Shown here: piece after piece, positions 1-8,063 of the stretch
How the letters are laid out: the number at the start of each line of letters is the position of its first letter
Position numbering within the stretch: position 1 is the first letter of the stretch
Made by a program: the position numbers and the translations under genes
Source of the DNA: JBNFVY01 sp049943335
Lineage (GTDB): Bacteria; Pseudomonadota; Alphaproteobacteria; Rhodobacterales; Rhodobacteraceae
Reading direction: 5' to 3'
Length of the DNA: 64,000 bases
Assembly: GCF_049943335.1 (NCBI RefSeq)
Contig: NZ_JBNFVY010000001.1
Coordinates: 558,001 to 622,000 of the forward strand
The notes under the pieces: model-generated
The model's database searches: none
What the model was told of the DNA's origin: nothing
Seen by the model: only the letters and a program-made list of their open reading frames with translations

Positions 1-192
1 CAGCCGGGACAGGTGGCGCGTGACCCCCGCCGCGCCGATGTCATAGGCGATATGGCGGGCCATGTCCTGTGGCGGCAGGCCCAGATCACCCCCGGCCACA
101 TCGGCAGGCACGTGGTTCGATGCGTGATCGCACGTCACCAGCCAGCGGGCGGGGCGCTGGGCCCCGATGATGTCAAAAGGTGGGTTGGTCAT
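1..192 (-). CDS. N-formylglutamate amidohydrolase family protein (3' part cut by window edge)
   Basis: Only the first 64 codons are inside the window; the frame is still open at base 1. The visible N-terminus has the CDHASNHVP motif at about residues 21-29 and HIAYDIG at about 47-53, both typical of the N-formylglutamate amidohydrolase family, which releases formate or glutamate from N-formylglutamate. The start was set at the ATG at 192 because it sits at the usual distance before the first conserved block. An in-frame ATG at 237 would add 15 residues, and neither start has a convincing ribosome binding site. The gene is divergent from pyruvate kinase, so bases 193-340 must hold both promoters. 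The family call is good; the substrate is not shown by the fragment. Confidence 0.72.
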   Translation of the reverse strand, partial: MTNPPFDIIGAQRPARWLVTCDHASNHVPADVAGGDLGLPPQDMARHIAYDIGAAGVTRHLSRL

Positions 193-340
193 CGTGTTGT
201 CATGTCCATGGCTCAGGCCAATCATAGGGCCAGTCATAGTGCGCACCGCCCCAAAGCGCCAGTTGCGGCGTTGCGGCTTTTGCGCCATACAGGACGGGGG
301 CCCGCCACGACGAAACGCACACCAAAGGAGCAATGGCTTC

Positions 341-1786
341 ATGAGACGCCAGCGCAACGTAAAAATCGTGGCCACGCTCGGCCCTTCTTCGAATGATTAC
401 GACACCATCCGCGCCCTCAGCGAAGCGGGCGCAGATGTGTTCCGATTGAACATGAGCCATGGCGATCACGAAGAAATTCGCGCCCGCCATGCGATCATCC
501 GCAAGGTCGAAATCGACCTGGGCCGTCCGATCGCCATTCTGGCTGACCTGCAGGGGCCCAAGCTGCGCGTGGGCAAATTCGCCAACGAAGCGCATGACCT
601 GGAGGACGGCGACAAGTTCCGCTTTGATCTGAAGGACGCACCGGGCGACGGGCAGCGTGTGCAGCTTCCCCACCCCGAAATTTTCGCCGCGCTGGAACCG
701 GGGGCCGAATTGCTGGTCAACGATGGCAAGATCCGGCTGGTGGTCGAAGACTGCGGCTCGGATTTTGCCGATTGCGTGGTGAAGGTGGGCGGGACGATTT
801 CCAACCGCAAGGGGGTGAACGTGCCCGACGTGGTGCTGCCGCTGGCGGCGCTGTCGCCCAAGGATCGGCGCGACCTGGAATTCGCCTGCGAACTGGGCGT
901 GGACTGGCTGGCGCTGAGCTTTGTGCAGCGCCCCGAAGACGTGCTGGATGCGCGCGAATTGACCAAGGGTCGCGCGGCGATCTTGTCCAAGATCGAAAAG
1001 CCGGCCGCGGTAAAGGCGTTTGCCGATATCCTGGCGGTCAGTGACGGGATCATGGTGGCCCGCGGCGATCTGGGGGTGGAACTGCCTGTCCAGAATGTGC
1101 CGCCGATCCAGAAGCGGCTGGTGCGGGCCTGCCGCGCCGCCGCCAAGCCGGTGATCGTGGCCACCCAGATGCTCGAGAGCATGATCGAAAGCCCCATGCC
1201 CACCCGCGCCGAAGTGTCGGATGTGGCCACCGCGATCTATGAGGGCGCCGATGCGATCATGCTGTCGGCCGAAAGCGCCGCCGGGCAGTACCCGGTGGAT
1301 GCGGTCACGACGATGGACAACGTCGCGCGCGAGGTCGAAAGCGACCCGACCTACCGCGAGGTGATGAACGCCAGCCGGTCCGGCGCCAAGCAGACGGTGG
1401 CCGACGCCATCGTATCCGCCGCGCGCGAGATCGCCGAGACCACCGACATCAAGGCGATCTGTTGTTTTTCCGAAAGCGGGACGACCGCGCTGTTGACCGG
1501 GCGCGAACGGCCGCAAGTGCCGATCATCGCCATGACCTCGCAAAAGGGAACGGCGCGGCGGCTGTGCCTGAGCTGGGGGATGCACTGCGTAATGACCGGC
1601 GATGTAGACCGGTTCAAGATGGCGGTGGTGAATGCCGCCCGCGCCGCGCGTACGCACGGGTTCGCGACCGAAGACGATCAGATCGTCGTCACGGCCGGAA
1701 TACCGTTTAACCAGCCGGGTTCGACGAACATCCTGCGCGTGGCCCCGTGTGAAGAAAGATTGATTTTCAACACCGATCCGGAATAA
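341..1786 (+). CDS. pyk: Pyruvate kinase
   Basis: Full-length pyruvate kinase, 481 residues, the last ATP-yielding step of glycolysis (phosphoenolpyruvate to pyruvate), cytoplasmic. Visible motifs in order: KIVATLGPSS at the N-terminus, FRLNMSHG, the substrate-site block LADLQGPK, the catalytic-lysine block LSKIEKP near residue 218, metal and phosphate-binding MVARGDLGVE, and the long conserved block ATQMLESM..PTRAEV..DVATAIYEGADA. The C-terminal third is the usual allosteric-type domain. The start at 341 follows an AAAGGAG at 324-330 with ten bases of spacing. An ATG at 333 in another frame stops after three codons. A small membrane-protein gene follows after 31 bases and is probably cotranscribed. 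Confidence 0.96.
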   Translation: MRRQRNVKIVATLGPSSNDYDTIRALSEAGADVFRLNMSHGDHEEIRARHAIIRKVEIDLGRPIAILADLQGPKLRVGKFANEAHDLEDGDKFRFDLKDAPGDGQRVQLPHPEIFAALEPGAELLVNDGKIRLVVEDCGSDFADCVVKVGGTISNRKGVNVPDVVLPLAALSPKDRRDLEFACELGVDWLALSFVQRPEDVLDARELTKGRAAILSKIEKPAAVKAFADILAVSDGIMVARGDLGVELPVQNVPPIQKRLVRACRAAAKPVIVATQMLESMIESPMPTRAEVSDVATAIYEGADAIMLSAESAAGQYPVDAVTTMDNVAREVESDPTYREVMNASRSGAKQTVADAIVSAAREIAETTDIKAICCFSESGTTALLTGRERPQVPIIAMTSQKGTARRLCLSWGMHCVMTGDVDRFKMAVVNAARAARTHGFATEDDQIVVTAGIPFNQPGSTNILRVAPCEERLIFNTDPE

Positions 1787-1817
1787 TTGCCTCCGGGGAA
1801 CCAGGGCCAGGCAGACC

Positions 1818-2042
1818 ATGCAGACGGATTTGTACTTTGTGTTAGGGCTGGTCGTGGGGATCCTTGCGATCCCGGCGATCTTCAGCGCCGTCTCTGAAGG
1901 CCGGGTGCCCAGGGCCGCGGCGATCATGGTCATGATTTCGGGCGGGCTGATCGTGCTGGCCGTATCGCAAAAACCCGGCGGGTATGCGCTGAACGAAATC
2001 CCGGACGTATTTGCCCGCGTGGTCGGGCATTACATCAACTAG
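1818..2042 (+). CDS. Small membrane protein of unknown function, 74 aa
   Basis: A 74-residue protein that is mostly two hydrophobic segments (about residues 5-22 and 34-50) separated by a short charged turn, which predicts a hairpin inner-membrane protein. It starts 31 bases after the pyruvate kinase stop, on the same strand, so it is likely cotranscribed. I recognise no named family. The reading frame is favoured over its antisense by the clean hydrophobic pattern and by a purine-rich stretch 10-20 bases before the ATG. Function is unknown, and its place after pyk says little about role. Confidence 0.72.
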   Translation: MQTDLYFVLGLVVGILAIPAIFSAVSEGRVPRAAAIMVMISGGLIVLAVSQKPGGYALNEIPDVFARVVGHYIN

Positions 2043-2147
2043 CAAACCGTCTAGCAAACCGTCACCTGGCCAAACCGGGCGCCACGTGTTGGCGGCCCCA
2101 CCCACGCCGGCGGGGCGCCGCGTTGCCGGGGATGTTTCCCACAAGAC

Positions 2148-2180
2148 GTCCGACAACAAGAAGGGGCTTGTTTTTTGGAC
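2148..2180 (+). terminator. Hairpin with U-run in the rpmI leader (terminator or attenuator)
   Basis: ACAAG and CTTGT (2156-2160 and 2167-2171) form a short stem over an AAGGGG loop and are followed by a run of six T residues. An outer GTCC/GGAC pair at 2148-2151 and 2177-2180 could close it. It lies in the 230-base space between the small membrane-protein gene and rpmI. It could end the upstream pyk transcript or act as an attenuator for the L35-L20 operon. The stem is short, so confidence is modest. Confidence 0.4.
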
Positions 2181-2272
2181 GGGCGGCGTGTAGATGCGCG
2201 TTTTCTACCCCGTGTGACCGGCCGAAGTGGCATGCCGAGTCGCACGTTCACCGCCCGAAAGAGGAGACGGAA

Positions 2273-2473
2273 ATGCCCAAGATGAAGACAAAATCTGGCG
2301 CGAAGAAGCGCTTCAAGATGACGGCGACCGGCAAGGTCAAGGCAGGTCAGGCTGGCAAGCAGCACGGCATGATCAAGCGGACGAACAAGTTCATCCGCAA
2401 TGCCCGCGGTACGACGACGCTCTCGGCGCCTGACGCCAAGATCGTTAAATCCTACATGCCCTACAACCGCTAA
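2273..2473 (+). CDS. rpmI: 50S ribosomal protein L35
   Basis: Ribosomal protein bL35, 66 residues, a lysine- and arginine-rich component of the large subunit. The N-terminal block PKMKTKSGAKKRF and the HGMIKRTNKF stretch are diagnostic. The ATG at 2273 follows a GAGGAG at 2261-2266. It is twelve bases ahead of rplT, the universal L35-L20 pair. No infC is directly upstream here; the preceding gene is a membrane protein. L20 is known to autoregulate this operon in other bacteria, and the long leader here leaves room for that, but no matching structure was proved. Confidence 0.97.
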   Translation: MPKMKTKSGAKKRFKMTATGKVKAGQAGKQHGMIKRTNKFIRNARGTTTLSAPDAKIVKSYMPYNR

Positions 2474-2485
2474 GGAGGCCCGGAT

Positions 2486-2848
2486 ATGTCCCGAGTAAAA
2501 GGCGGAACCGTCACGCATCGTCGTCACAAAAAGGTCCTGAAGGCCGCAAAGGGCTATTATGGCGCCCGGTCGCGCAACTTTCGCACCGCAACGCAGGCCG
2601 TCGACAAGGCCAACCAATACGCAACCCGCGACCGTAAGGCCCGCAAGCGCAACTTCCGCGCCCTGTGGATCCAGCGCATCAACGCCGCCGTGCGCAACCA
2701 TGACGAAGCGCTGACCTACAGCCGCTTTATCAACGGTCTGTCGCTGGCCGGGATCGACGTGGACCGCAAGGTTCTGGCCGATCTGGCCGTGCACGAGCCC
2801 GAAGCGTTTGGCGCCATCGTCGACAAGGCGAAGGCCGCGCTCGCGTAA
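2486..2848 (+). CDS. rplT: 50S ribosomal protein L20
   Basis: Ribosomal protein bL20, 120 residues, needed for early assembly of the large subunit. The start MSRVKGGTVTHRRHKK and the block YYGARSRNFRTA are typical, and length matches the family. An AGGAGG at 2473-2478 precedes the ATG at 2486, seven bases away. It is the second gene of the rpmI-rplT operon. A strong stem-loop follows the stop, and pheS begins 115 bases later on the same strand, so partial readthrough into pheS is possible. Confidence 0.97.
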   Translation: MSRVKGGTVTHRRHKKVLKAAKGYYGARSRNFRTATQAVDKANQYATRDRKARKRNFRALWIQRINAAVRNHDEALTYSRFINGLSLAGIDVDRKVLADLAVHEPEAFGAIVDKAKAALA

Positions 2849-2874
2849 GCTCCCGCATCCGGGAACGACATTGC

Positions 2875-2909
2875 AGAAGCCGCGGACCTTTCGGGGTCTC
2901 GCGGCTTCT
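2875..2909 (+). terminator. Stem-loop after rplT
   Basis: AGAAGCCGCG at 2875-2884 pairs perfectly with CGCGGCTTCT at 2900-2909, and the loop contains a further GACC/GGTC pair. The T tail is weak (TTCTTGTGTATT), so this is either a leaky terminator between rplT and pheS or an mRNA-stabilising hairpin. The symmetry itself is unambiguous. Confidence 0.65.
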
Positions 2910-2963
2910 TGTGTATTGGGCCTCGTGTGATAGCACGGCGCCGAGACATTCAAGGGGGTCCGC

Positions 2964-4037
2964 ATGGACGATCTACGGGACAAGTACCTTGGGCTGATAT
3001 CTGGGGCGGGCGACGAGGCCGCGCTAGAGGAAATCCGCCTGCAAGCGGTGGGCAAAAAGGGCGAAGTGGCCCTGAAGATGCGCGAACTGGGCAAGATGAC
3101 GCCGCAAGAGCGGCAGGTCATGGGCCCCAGGCTGAACGCGCTGAAGGATGAAATCAACAGCGCGCTGGCCGCCCGCAAGGCAGGGCTTGAGGATGCCGCG
3201 CTAGACGAACGGCTGCGCGGCGAATGGCTGGACGTGACCCTGCCGGCGCGCCCGCAGCGCGTGGGCAGCGTCCACCCGGTCAGCCAGGTGACCGAAGAGG
3301 TCACCGCGATTTTCGCCGACATGGGGTTTTCCGTGGCCGAGGGGCCGCAGATCGAAGACGACTGGCACAATTTCGATGCGCTGAACATCCCGCCCGAACA
3401 CCCCGCCCGCCAAGAGCATGACACGTTCTTCATGCACCGCGCGCCGGGCGACGACCGCCCGCCGCACGTGCTGCGCACGCACACCAGCCCGGTACAGATC
3501 CGCGCGATGCAGGCGCAGGGCGCACCGATCCGCGTGATCGCGCCGGGCCGGGTGTACCGGATGGACATGGACCAGACCCACACGCCGATGTTCCATCAGG
3601 TCGAAGGGCTGGCAATCGACCGCGATATTTCCATGGCCAACCTGAAATGGGTGCTCGAAGAATTCTGCCGCGCATTTTTCGAAGTCGACGGGGTCGAACT
3701 GCGCTTTCGCGCCTCGCACTTTCCGTTCACCGAACCCTCGGCCGAGGTGGACATCCGCTGTTCCTGGTCGAATGGCGCGTTGAAGATCGGCGAGGGCGAC
3801 GACTGGATGGAAATCCTGGGGTCCGGCATGGTGCACCCCAAAGTGCTGGAAAGCGCCGGGGTCGATTCGACCCAGTGGCAGGGCTTTGCCTTTGGCATCG
3901 GCATCGACCGTCTGGCGATGCTGAAATACGGCATCCCCGATCTGCGCGCGTTCTTTGACAGCGACCTGCGCTGGCTGCGCCACTATGGCTTCAGCGCGCT
4001 GGACGTGCCGACCATGCGCGGGGGGTTGTCGCGGTAA
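2964..4037 (+). CDS. pheS: Phenylalanine--tRNA ligase alpha subunit
   Basis: Catalytic alpha subunit of phenylalanyl-tRNA synthetase, 357 residues. It joins phenylalanine to tRNA-Phe as an alpha2-beta2 tetramer with PheT. Residues 1-90 form the charged helical arm. The class II core shows the motif 2 region around VYRMDMDQTHTPMFHQ, with HTSPVQ just before it, and motif 3 near GFGIGIDRLAMLKYG. The start at 2964 is preceded by AAGGGGG at 2951-2957. Unlike most genomes, pheT does not follow directly: a foreign-looking gene occupies 4124-4666 between the two subunits. Confidence 0.97.
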   Translation: MDDLRDKYLGLISGAGDEAALEEIRLQAVGKKGEVALKMRELGKMTPQERQVMGPRLNALKDEINSALAARKAGLEDAALDERLRGEWLDVTLPARPQRVGSVHPVSQVTEEVTAIFADMGFSVAEGPQIEDDWHNFDALNIPPEHPARQEHDTFFMHRAPGDDRPPHVLRTHTSPVQIRAMQAQGAPIRVIAPGRVYRMDMDQTHTPMFHQVEGLAIDRDISMANLKWVLEEFCRAFFEVDGVELRFRASHFPFTEPSAEVDIRCSWSNGALKIGEGDDWMEILGSGMVHPKVLESAGVDSTQWQGFAFGIGIDRLAMLKYGIPDLRAFFDSDLRWLRHYGFSALDVPTMRGGLSR

Positions 4038-4123
4038 TGTTCGAGCTTCGCGAAACCCAGGATCGCGCCCGGCCCGAGGGTGGGTGCATCGCTTGTACGT
4101 TGAACGAGCGGTAGGGCTAGGTG

Positions 4124-4666
4124 ATGGAGACGATTACATCGACCCAGATTTTTGAAGGCCTTAGCTTTTGTGTCACCGCGATAGGAACGTGCGGTCTAGT
4201 GGCAGCGACATTGATTGCCTGGAAGGGATTGGATGATTGGCGCAGACAAAGGGACAATCAAATACTCGCGGAAAAAACCAGAACCTACGCGTTGTTTGTT
4301 GCTGAGCAAAGCAAGGCATTCACCGAATATTGCGACACTGGGGACCTTACGGGCGATCGGCATCACGATTATTTCGCTGCCTTCAACCAACTTCTTTTGT
4401 ACGCGAATGAAGAAGTCCTCAAATCCGCTTTCTCGTTTGCGGAAATCGAGAAAACGTTCGGAGAGCTCAGGTTCGATTTGAAGTCTGCTGGCGGTGAAAA
4501 AACCGAAGCAGAAAAAAATGAACTAAGAATATTGAGCCAAGAAGCGCATCAAGCGGAAATTGAGATGCTGGTCGCGATGCGAAAAGAAATCTCACCCGAA
4601 GACGTTGACCATAGAGCGACTATCGTTGCTTTGTTTGGCGAAGAGTACGAAGGGCACCAAAAATGA
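4124..4666 (+). CDS. Unknown membrane-anchored protein inserted between pheS and pheT
   Basis: A 180-residue protein of no recognised family. Residues about 10-32 form one hydrophobic segment, preceded by a polar N-terminus and followed by an aromatic and basic stretch (KGLDDWRRQRDN), then a soluble, acidic, helix-rich part. This looks like a single-pass anchor with a cytoplasmic domain. Base composition differs from its neighbours: the line 4381-4440 has 26 of 60 G+C and many AT-ending codons, while the flanking pheS and pheT are strongly GC-ending. The ATG at 4124 is preferred because AGGG at 4113-4116 is well spaced; GTG at 4121 is possible. Its stop overlaps the pheT start as ATGA at 4663-4666. 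Probably acquired by transfer. Confidence 0.7.
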   Translation: METITSTQIFEGLSFCVTAIGTCGLVAATLIAWKGLDDWRRQRDNQILAEKTRTYALFVAEQSKAFTEYCDTGDLTGDRHHDYFAAFNQLLLYANEEVLKSAFSFAEIEKTFGELRFDLKSAGGEKTEAEKNELRILSQEAHQAEIEMLVAMRKEISPEDVDHRATIVALFGEEYEGHQK

Positions 4667-7059
4667 AATTCACCCTCTCCTGGCTCAAGGAACACCTTGA
4701 TACGACGGCCTCGCTTGACGAGATCCTTTACGCGCTCACCGATCTGGGGCTTGAGGTCGAAGGCGTGGAAAACCCGGCCGATATGCTGGGCGCCTTTACG
4801 CTGGCGAAAGTGAAATCGGCCGAGCAGCACCCCGATGCTGACCGGCTGCGCGTCTGCGTGGTGGAAACCGACGAAGGCGACAAGCAGATCGTGTGCGGCG
4901 CGCCCAATGCGCGGGCCGGGATCACGGTGGTTCTGGCCAAGCCGGGCGATTATGTGCCGGGCATCGATGTGACGCTGAGCGTGGGCAAGATCCGCGGCGT
5001 TGAAAGCCACGGCATGATGGCCTCGGAACGCGAATTGCAGCTGTCGGACGAACATGACGGCATCATCGAGCTGCCCAGCGGCAAGGTGGGCCAGACCTTC
5101 GCGGACTGGCTGGCAGAAAACGATCCGGCCAAGGTGGACCCGGTGATCGAAATCGCGATCACGCCCAACCGCCCCGATGCGCTGGGCGTGCGCGGGGTGG
5201 CGCGCGATCTGGCCGCGCGCGGGCTGGGCACGCTGAAACCGCGCAAGGCGGCCAAGGTGGACGGCACCTTTGACAGCCCCATCGGCGTGGTGATCGATGA
5301 CAGTGCCAAGGACGGCTGCCATATCTTTCAGGGCCGGCTGATCCGCGGCGTCAAAAACGGGCCCAGCCCGGCGTGGCTGCAAGACCGGCTCACGGCGATT
5401 GGGCTGCGCCCGATCTCGGCGCTGGTGGATGTGACCAACTTCTTTACCTATGACATGAACCGCCCGCTGCACGTGTTCGACGCGGGCAAGGTGCAGGGCG
5501 ATCTGCGCATTCACGCAGCCAAGGGCGGCGAACAACTGCTGGCGCTGGACGAAAAAACCTATGAGCTGCCCGAAGGCGCGATCGTCATCAGCGATGACGC
5601 CGGCGTGGAAAGCATCGCCGGGATCATGGGCGGCCAGGCATCGGGTTGCACCGAAGACACCACCGACGTGTTTCTGGAAGCCGCGGTCTGGGACACGATC
5701 GCGATTGCCGCGACGGGCCGGGCGCTGAAAATCAACTCGGACGCGCGGTATCGCAACGAACGCGGGATTGATCCGGAATATAACGCGCAGGCCATTGAGG
5801 ATGCGGCGCAGCTGATCATCGATCTTTGCGGCGGCGAAGCGTCCCGCGTGGTGACGGCGGGGCAGGTGCCGAACTGGCAGCGGGCCTACAAGCTGGATAC
5901 GGATCGGTGCTCATCGCTGGTGGGCATGGATATTCCCGCCGATCAGCAGCGCGCTTCGCTTGAGGCGCTGGGCTTTGTGATGGATGGCGACATGGCGCAG
6001 GTGCCGTCGTGGCGTCCGGACGTGCTGGGCGAAGCGGATCTGGTCGAAGAAGTCGCGCGGATCGCGTCGCTGACCAAGCTGGAAGGCAAGCCGATGGCGC
6101 GCGCCGAAGTGGGCGTGCCCAAGCCGATCCTGACCCCGCTGCAAAAGCGCGAGCAGGCCGCGCGCCGCACCATCGCGGCGCTGGGGTACAATGAATGCGT
6201 GACCTACAGCTTTATTGATCGCGCGTCGGCTGCGTTGTTCGGGGGCGCGTCGGATGACACGATGCTGCAGAACCCGATCTCCAGCGAAATGAGCCATATG
6301 CGCCCGTCGCTGCTGCCCAGCCTGTTGCAGGCGGCGGCCCGCAATCAGGCGCGCGGCTTTGCCGACATGGCCCTGTTCGAAATCGGCGCCGCCTTTGATG
6401 GCGGAGAGCCGGACCAGCAGCGCCTGTGCGCCGCGGGGCTTCTTGTGGGCCACAGCGGCCCGCGCGACCCCCATGGCGCGCGCCGGGCGGTGGACCTGTT
6501 CGACGCCAAGGCCGATGCCCAGGCCGCGCTGGCCGCCATCGGCGCGCCCGCCAAGGTGCAGATCAACCGCAACGTGGAAAGCTGGTGGCATCCGGGGCGC
6601 TCGGGCAACATCTGTCTTGGGCCGAAAAAGGTCATGGGCACCTTTGGCGAAATTCATCCCAAGGTGCTGAAAGAAATGGGCGTCAAGGGCCCGGCGGTGG
6701 GCTTTACGCTGTGGCTGGCCGAACCGCCGTTCCCACGCAAATCCGGCGCAAGCCGCGCAGCACTGGAGATCAGCGATCTGCAAGCGGTCGAGCGGGATTT
6801 CGCCTTTGTCGTGGATGCCGATGTCGAAGCGCTGACGCTGGTCAACGCGGCGGCGGGCGCAGACAAGGCGCTGGTCGAAGAGGTGCGCGTGTTCGATGAA
6901 TTCATCGGGGGAAGTCTGGGCGCGGGCAAAAAGTCGGTCGCGATTGCGGTGCGCCTGCAACCCAGACACGCCACGCTGAAAGAAGCAGACATCGAAGCGG
7001 TGGCCGCGAAGATCGTCGAAAAGGTGGCCAAGGCAACGGGCGGCGTGCTGCGCGGATAG
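4663..7059 (+). CDS. pheT: Phenylalanine--tRNA ligase beta subunit
   Basis: Beta subunit of phenylalanyl-tRNA synthetase, 798 residues, the usual bacterial length. Visible parts in order: the N-terminal MKFTLSWLKEHL, the EMAP/OB-fold tRNA-binding domain at about residues 40-150 (QHPDADRLRVC, IVCGAPNARAG), the B3/B4 editing region with ITPNRPDALGVRGVARDLAA, the B5 and core domains, and the C-terminal ferredoxin-fold anticodon-binding domain ending RHATLKEADIE. The start codon overlaps the stop of the unknown upstream gene by four bases, so PheT translation may now be coupled to that gene rather than to pheS. Confidence 0.96.
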   Translation: MKFTLSWLKEHLDTTASLDEILYALTDLGLEVEGVENPADMLGAFTLAKVKSAEQHPDADRLRVCVVETDEGDKQIVCGAPNARAGITVVLAKPGDYVPGIDVTLSVGKIRGVESHGMMASERELQLSDEHDGIIELPSGKVGQTFADWLAENDPAKVDPVIEIAITPNRPDALGVRGVARDLAARGLGTLKPRKAAKVDGTFDSPIGVVIDDSAKDGCHIFQGRLIRGVKNGPSPAWLQDRLTAIGLRPISALVDVTNFFTYDMNRPLHVFDAGKVQGDLRIHAAKGGEQLLALDEKTYELPEGAIVISDDAGVESIAGIMGGQASGCTEDTTDVFLEAAVWDTIAIAATGRALKINSDARYRNERGIDPEYNAQAIEDAAQLIIDLCGGEASRVVTAGQVPNWQRAYKLDTDRCSSLVGMDIPADQQRASLEALGFVMDGDMAQVPSWRPDVLGEADLVEEVARIASLTKLEGKPMARAEVGVPKPILTPLQKREQAARRTIAALGYNECVTYSFIDRASAALFGGASDDTMLQNPISSEMSHMRPSLLPSLLQAAARNQARGFADMALFEIGAAFDGGEPDQQRLCAAGLLVGHSGPRDPHGARRAVDLFDAKADAQAALAAIGAPAKVQINRNVESWWHPGRSGNICLGPKKVMGTFGEIHPKVLKEMGVKGPAVGFTLWLAEPPFPRKSGASRAALEISDLQAVERDFAFVVDADVEALTLVNAAAGADKALVEEVRVFDEFIGGSLGAGKKSVAIAVRLQPRHATLKEADIEAVAAKIVEKVAKATGGVLRG

Positions 7060-7168
7060 GGCCGGCGCGGGGGCAGTGCCCCCGCCCCGCCAGACCGGCT
7101 GCCAGCCCGCTTTTGACGCAAGGCGCCCGCGCCGCGCGTACGCCGGGAAATATTCGAACCGACAATGC
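7060..7168 (+). repeat. GC-rich downstream element after pheT (copy 1 of a possible recurrent unit)
   Basis: After the pheT stop comes an 8-bp GC hairpin, GCGGGGGC/GCCCCCGC at 7067-7085 with a three-base loop, more G/C-rich sequence, and then a short AT-rich patch GGAAATATTCGAACCGACAA at 7146-7165. A similar order (GC hairpin-like run, then GGATATTTTGAAACGGAGAA) is seen after the Lrp-type gene near 9165-9184. I recall such units downstream of genes in Rhodobacterales, but two loose copies are weak evidence. Confidence 0.35.
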
Positions 7169-7178
7169 TGCGCCGGGC

Positions 7179-7198
7179 TTCCCCGCGCGCGCGGGGAA
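7179..7198. repeat. 20-bp perfect palindrome between convergent genes
   Basis: TTCCCCGCGCGCGCGGGGAA at 7179-7198 is its own exact reverse complement. It lies between the convergent pheT and glutathione-transferase genes, 22 bases from the latter's stop. It may help end transcription in both directions, although there is no T run on either side, or it may be a protein-binding site. Confidence 0.6.
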
Positions 7199-7219
7199 CA
7201 CCGACGATAGCCCGAAAGA

Positions 7220-7915
7220 TCAGGGACGCGGCGGGATGTTCTTGGCCGTGTCCACGGCCGGGCGGGCAAAGAACCGGTCGACGTAGGCCGGCACGTTCGT
7301 CAGATCATTGTAGCCCGTCACGTCTTTTGCGCCGTAGAAATCGAGCGCGTTCAGCCACGGGGCCAGCGCGATATCGGCGATGGTGAAGTCGTCCATCATC
7401 CAGTCGCGCCCCTCCAGTTGCTTTTCGACGACGCCCAGCAGGCGCTTGGCTTCGTCGATGTAGCGATTGCGCGCCGTGGGATCTTCCATCTTGGACCCGG
7501 CGAACTTGTAGAAAAAGCCAAGCTGGCCGAACATTGGGCCGACACCGCCCATCTGGAACATGACCCATTGGATCGTCTGGTAGCGCGCCGCCGGTTCGCT
7601 GGGCAACAGCTTGCCGGATTTTTCGGCAAGGTAAATCAGGATCGCGCCGCTTTCGAACAGTTCGATCTGGGTGCCATCGGGGCCATTGGGATCGATGATC
7701 GCGGGGATCTTGTTGTTGGGGTTGAGCGACAGGAATTCGGGGCTTTTGACATCCTTGTCGGCCAGCGTGACAAGATGCGCTTCATAGGGGATACCCATTT
7801 CTTCCAGCGCGATCGACGCTTTGACCCCGTTCGGCGTCGGGAAGGAATAGAGTTGAAGAACCTGCGGATCCTTGGCAGGCCAGCGGGCGTTGATCGGGTG
7901 GTTGGTGACGGACAC
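7220..7915 (-). CDS. Glutathione S-transferase family protein (YfcG/YghU-like)
   Basis: A 231-residue two-domain glutathione transferase. The thioredoxin-fold N-terminal half has YSFPTPNGVKASIALEE, the cis-proline block NPNNKIPAI, and ESGAILIYLAEK, which binds the glutathione gamma-glutamyl group. The C-terminal half is the all-helical domain with DFTIADIALAPW. The motif pattern resembles the disulfide-bond oxidoreductase subgroup (YfcG, YghU). The start is the GTG at 7915, because AAGGGG (7925-7930 on the opposite strand) is correctly spaced and the extra upstream codons look unlike a protein of this family. Soluble; the substrate cannot be told from sequence. Confidence 0.88.
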   Translation of the reverse strand: MSVTNHPINARWPAKDPQVLQLYSFPTPNGVKASIALEEMGIPYEAHLVTLADKDVKSPEFLSLNPNNKIPAIIDPNGPDGTQIELFESGAILIYLAEKSGKLLPSEPAARYQTIQWVMFQMGGVGPMFGQLGFFYKFAGSKMEDPTARNRYIDEAKRLLGVVEKQLEGRDWMMDDFTIADIALAPWLNALDFYGAKDVTGYNDLTNVPAYVDRFFARPAVDTAKNIPPRP

Positions 7916-8063
7916 GAGCGTATTCCCCTTTATTCGGAATTGACTAAGCGAATAGATAATTCCCCTTAAACCATTGGACAGGGTTCGGCATGTGCAACCA
8001 TATTGGAAGCACTGTGTAAGGGTGAACAGCACACTCACCCAAGGCTAAACTGAAGGAAGATCA

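Noticed and set aside
13..396. A 127-codon plus-strand frame at the left edge
   Set aside because: It is antisense to the N-formylglutamate amidohydrolase N-terminus, whose motifs are clear, and then runs into pyk in another frame.
200..1933. A 577-codon open frame on the minus strand opposite pyruvate kinase
   Set aside because: High GC codon use leaves the antisense strand open. The product has no family motif and is rich in Arg/His/Gly, and the plus-strand pyk is certain.
2051..3583. A 510-codon minus-strand frame over rpmI, rplT and pheS
   Set aside because: It covers three certain genes in antisense and shows no domain or ribosome binding site.
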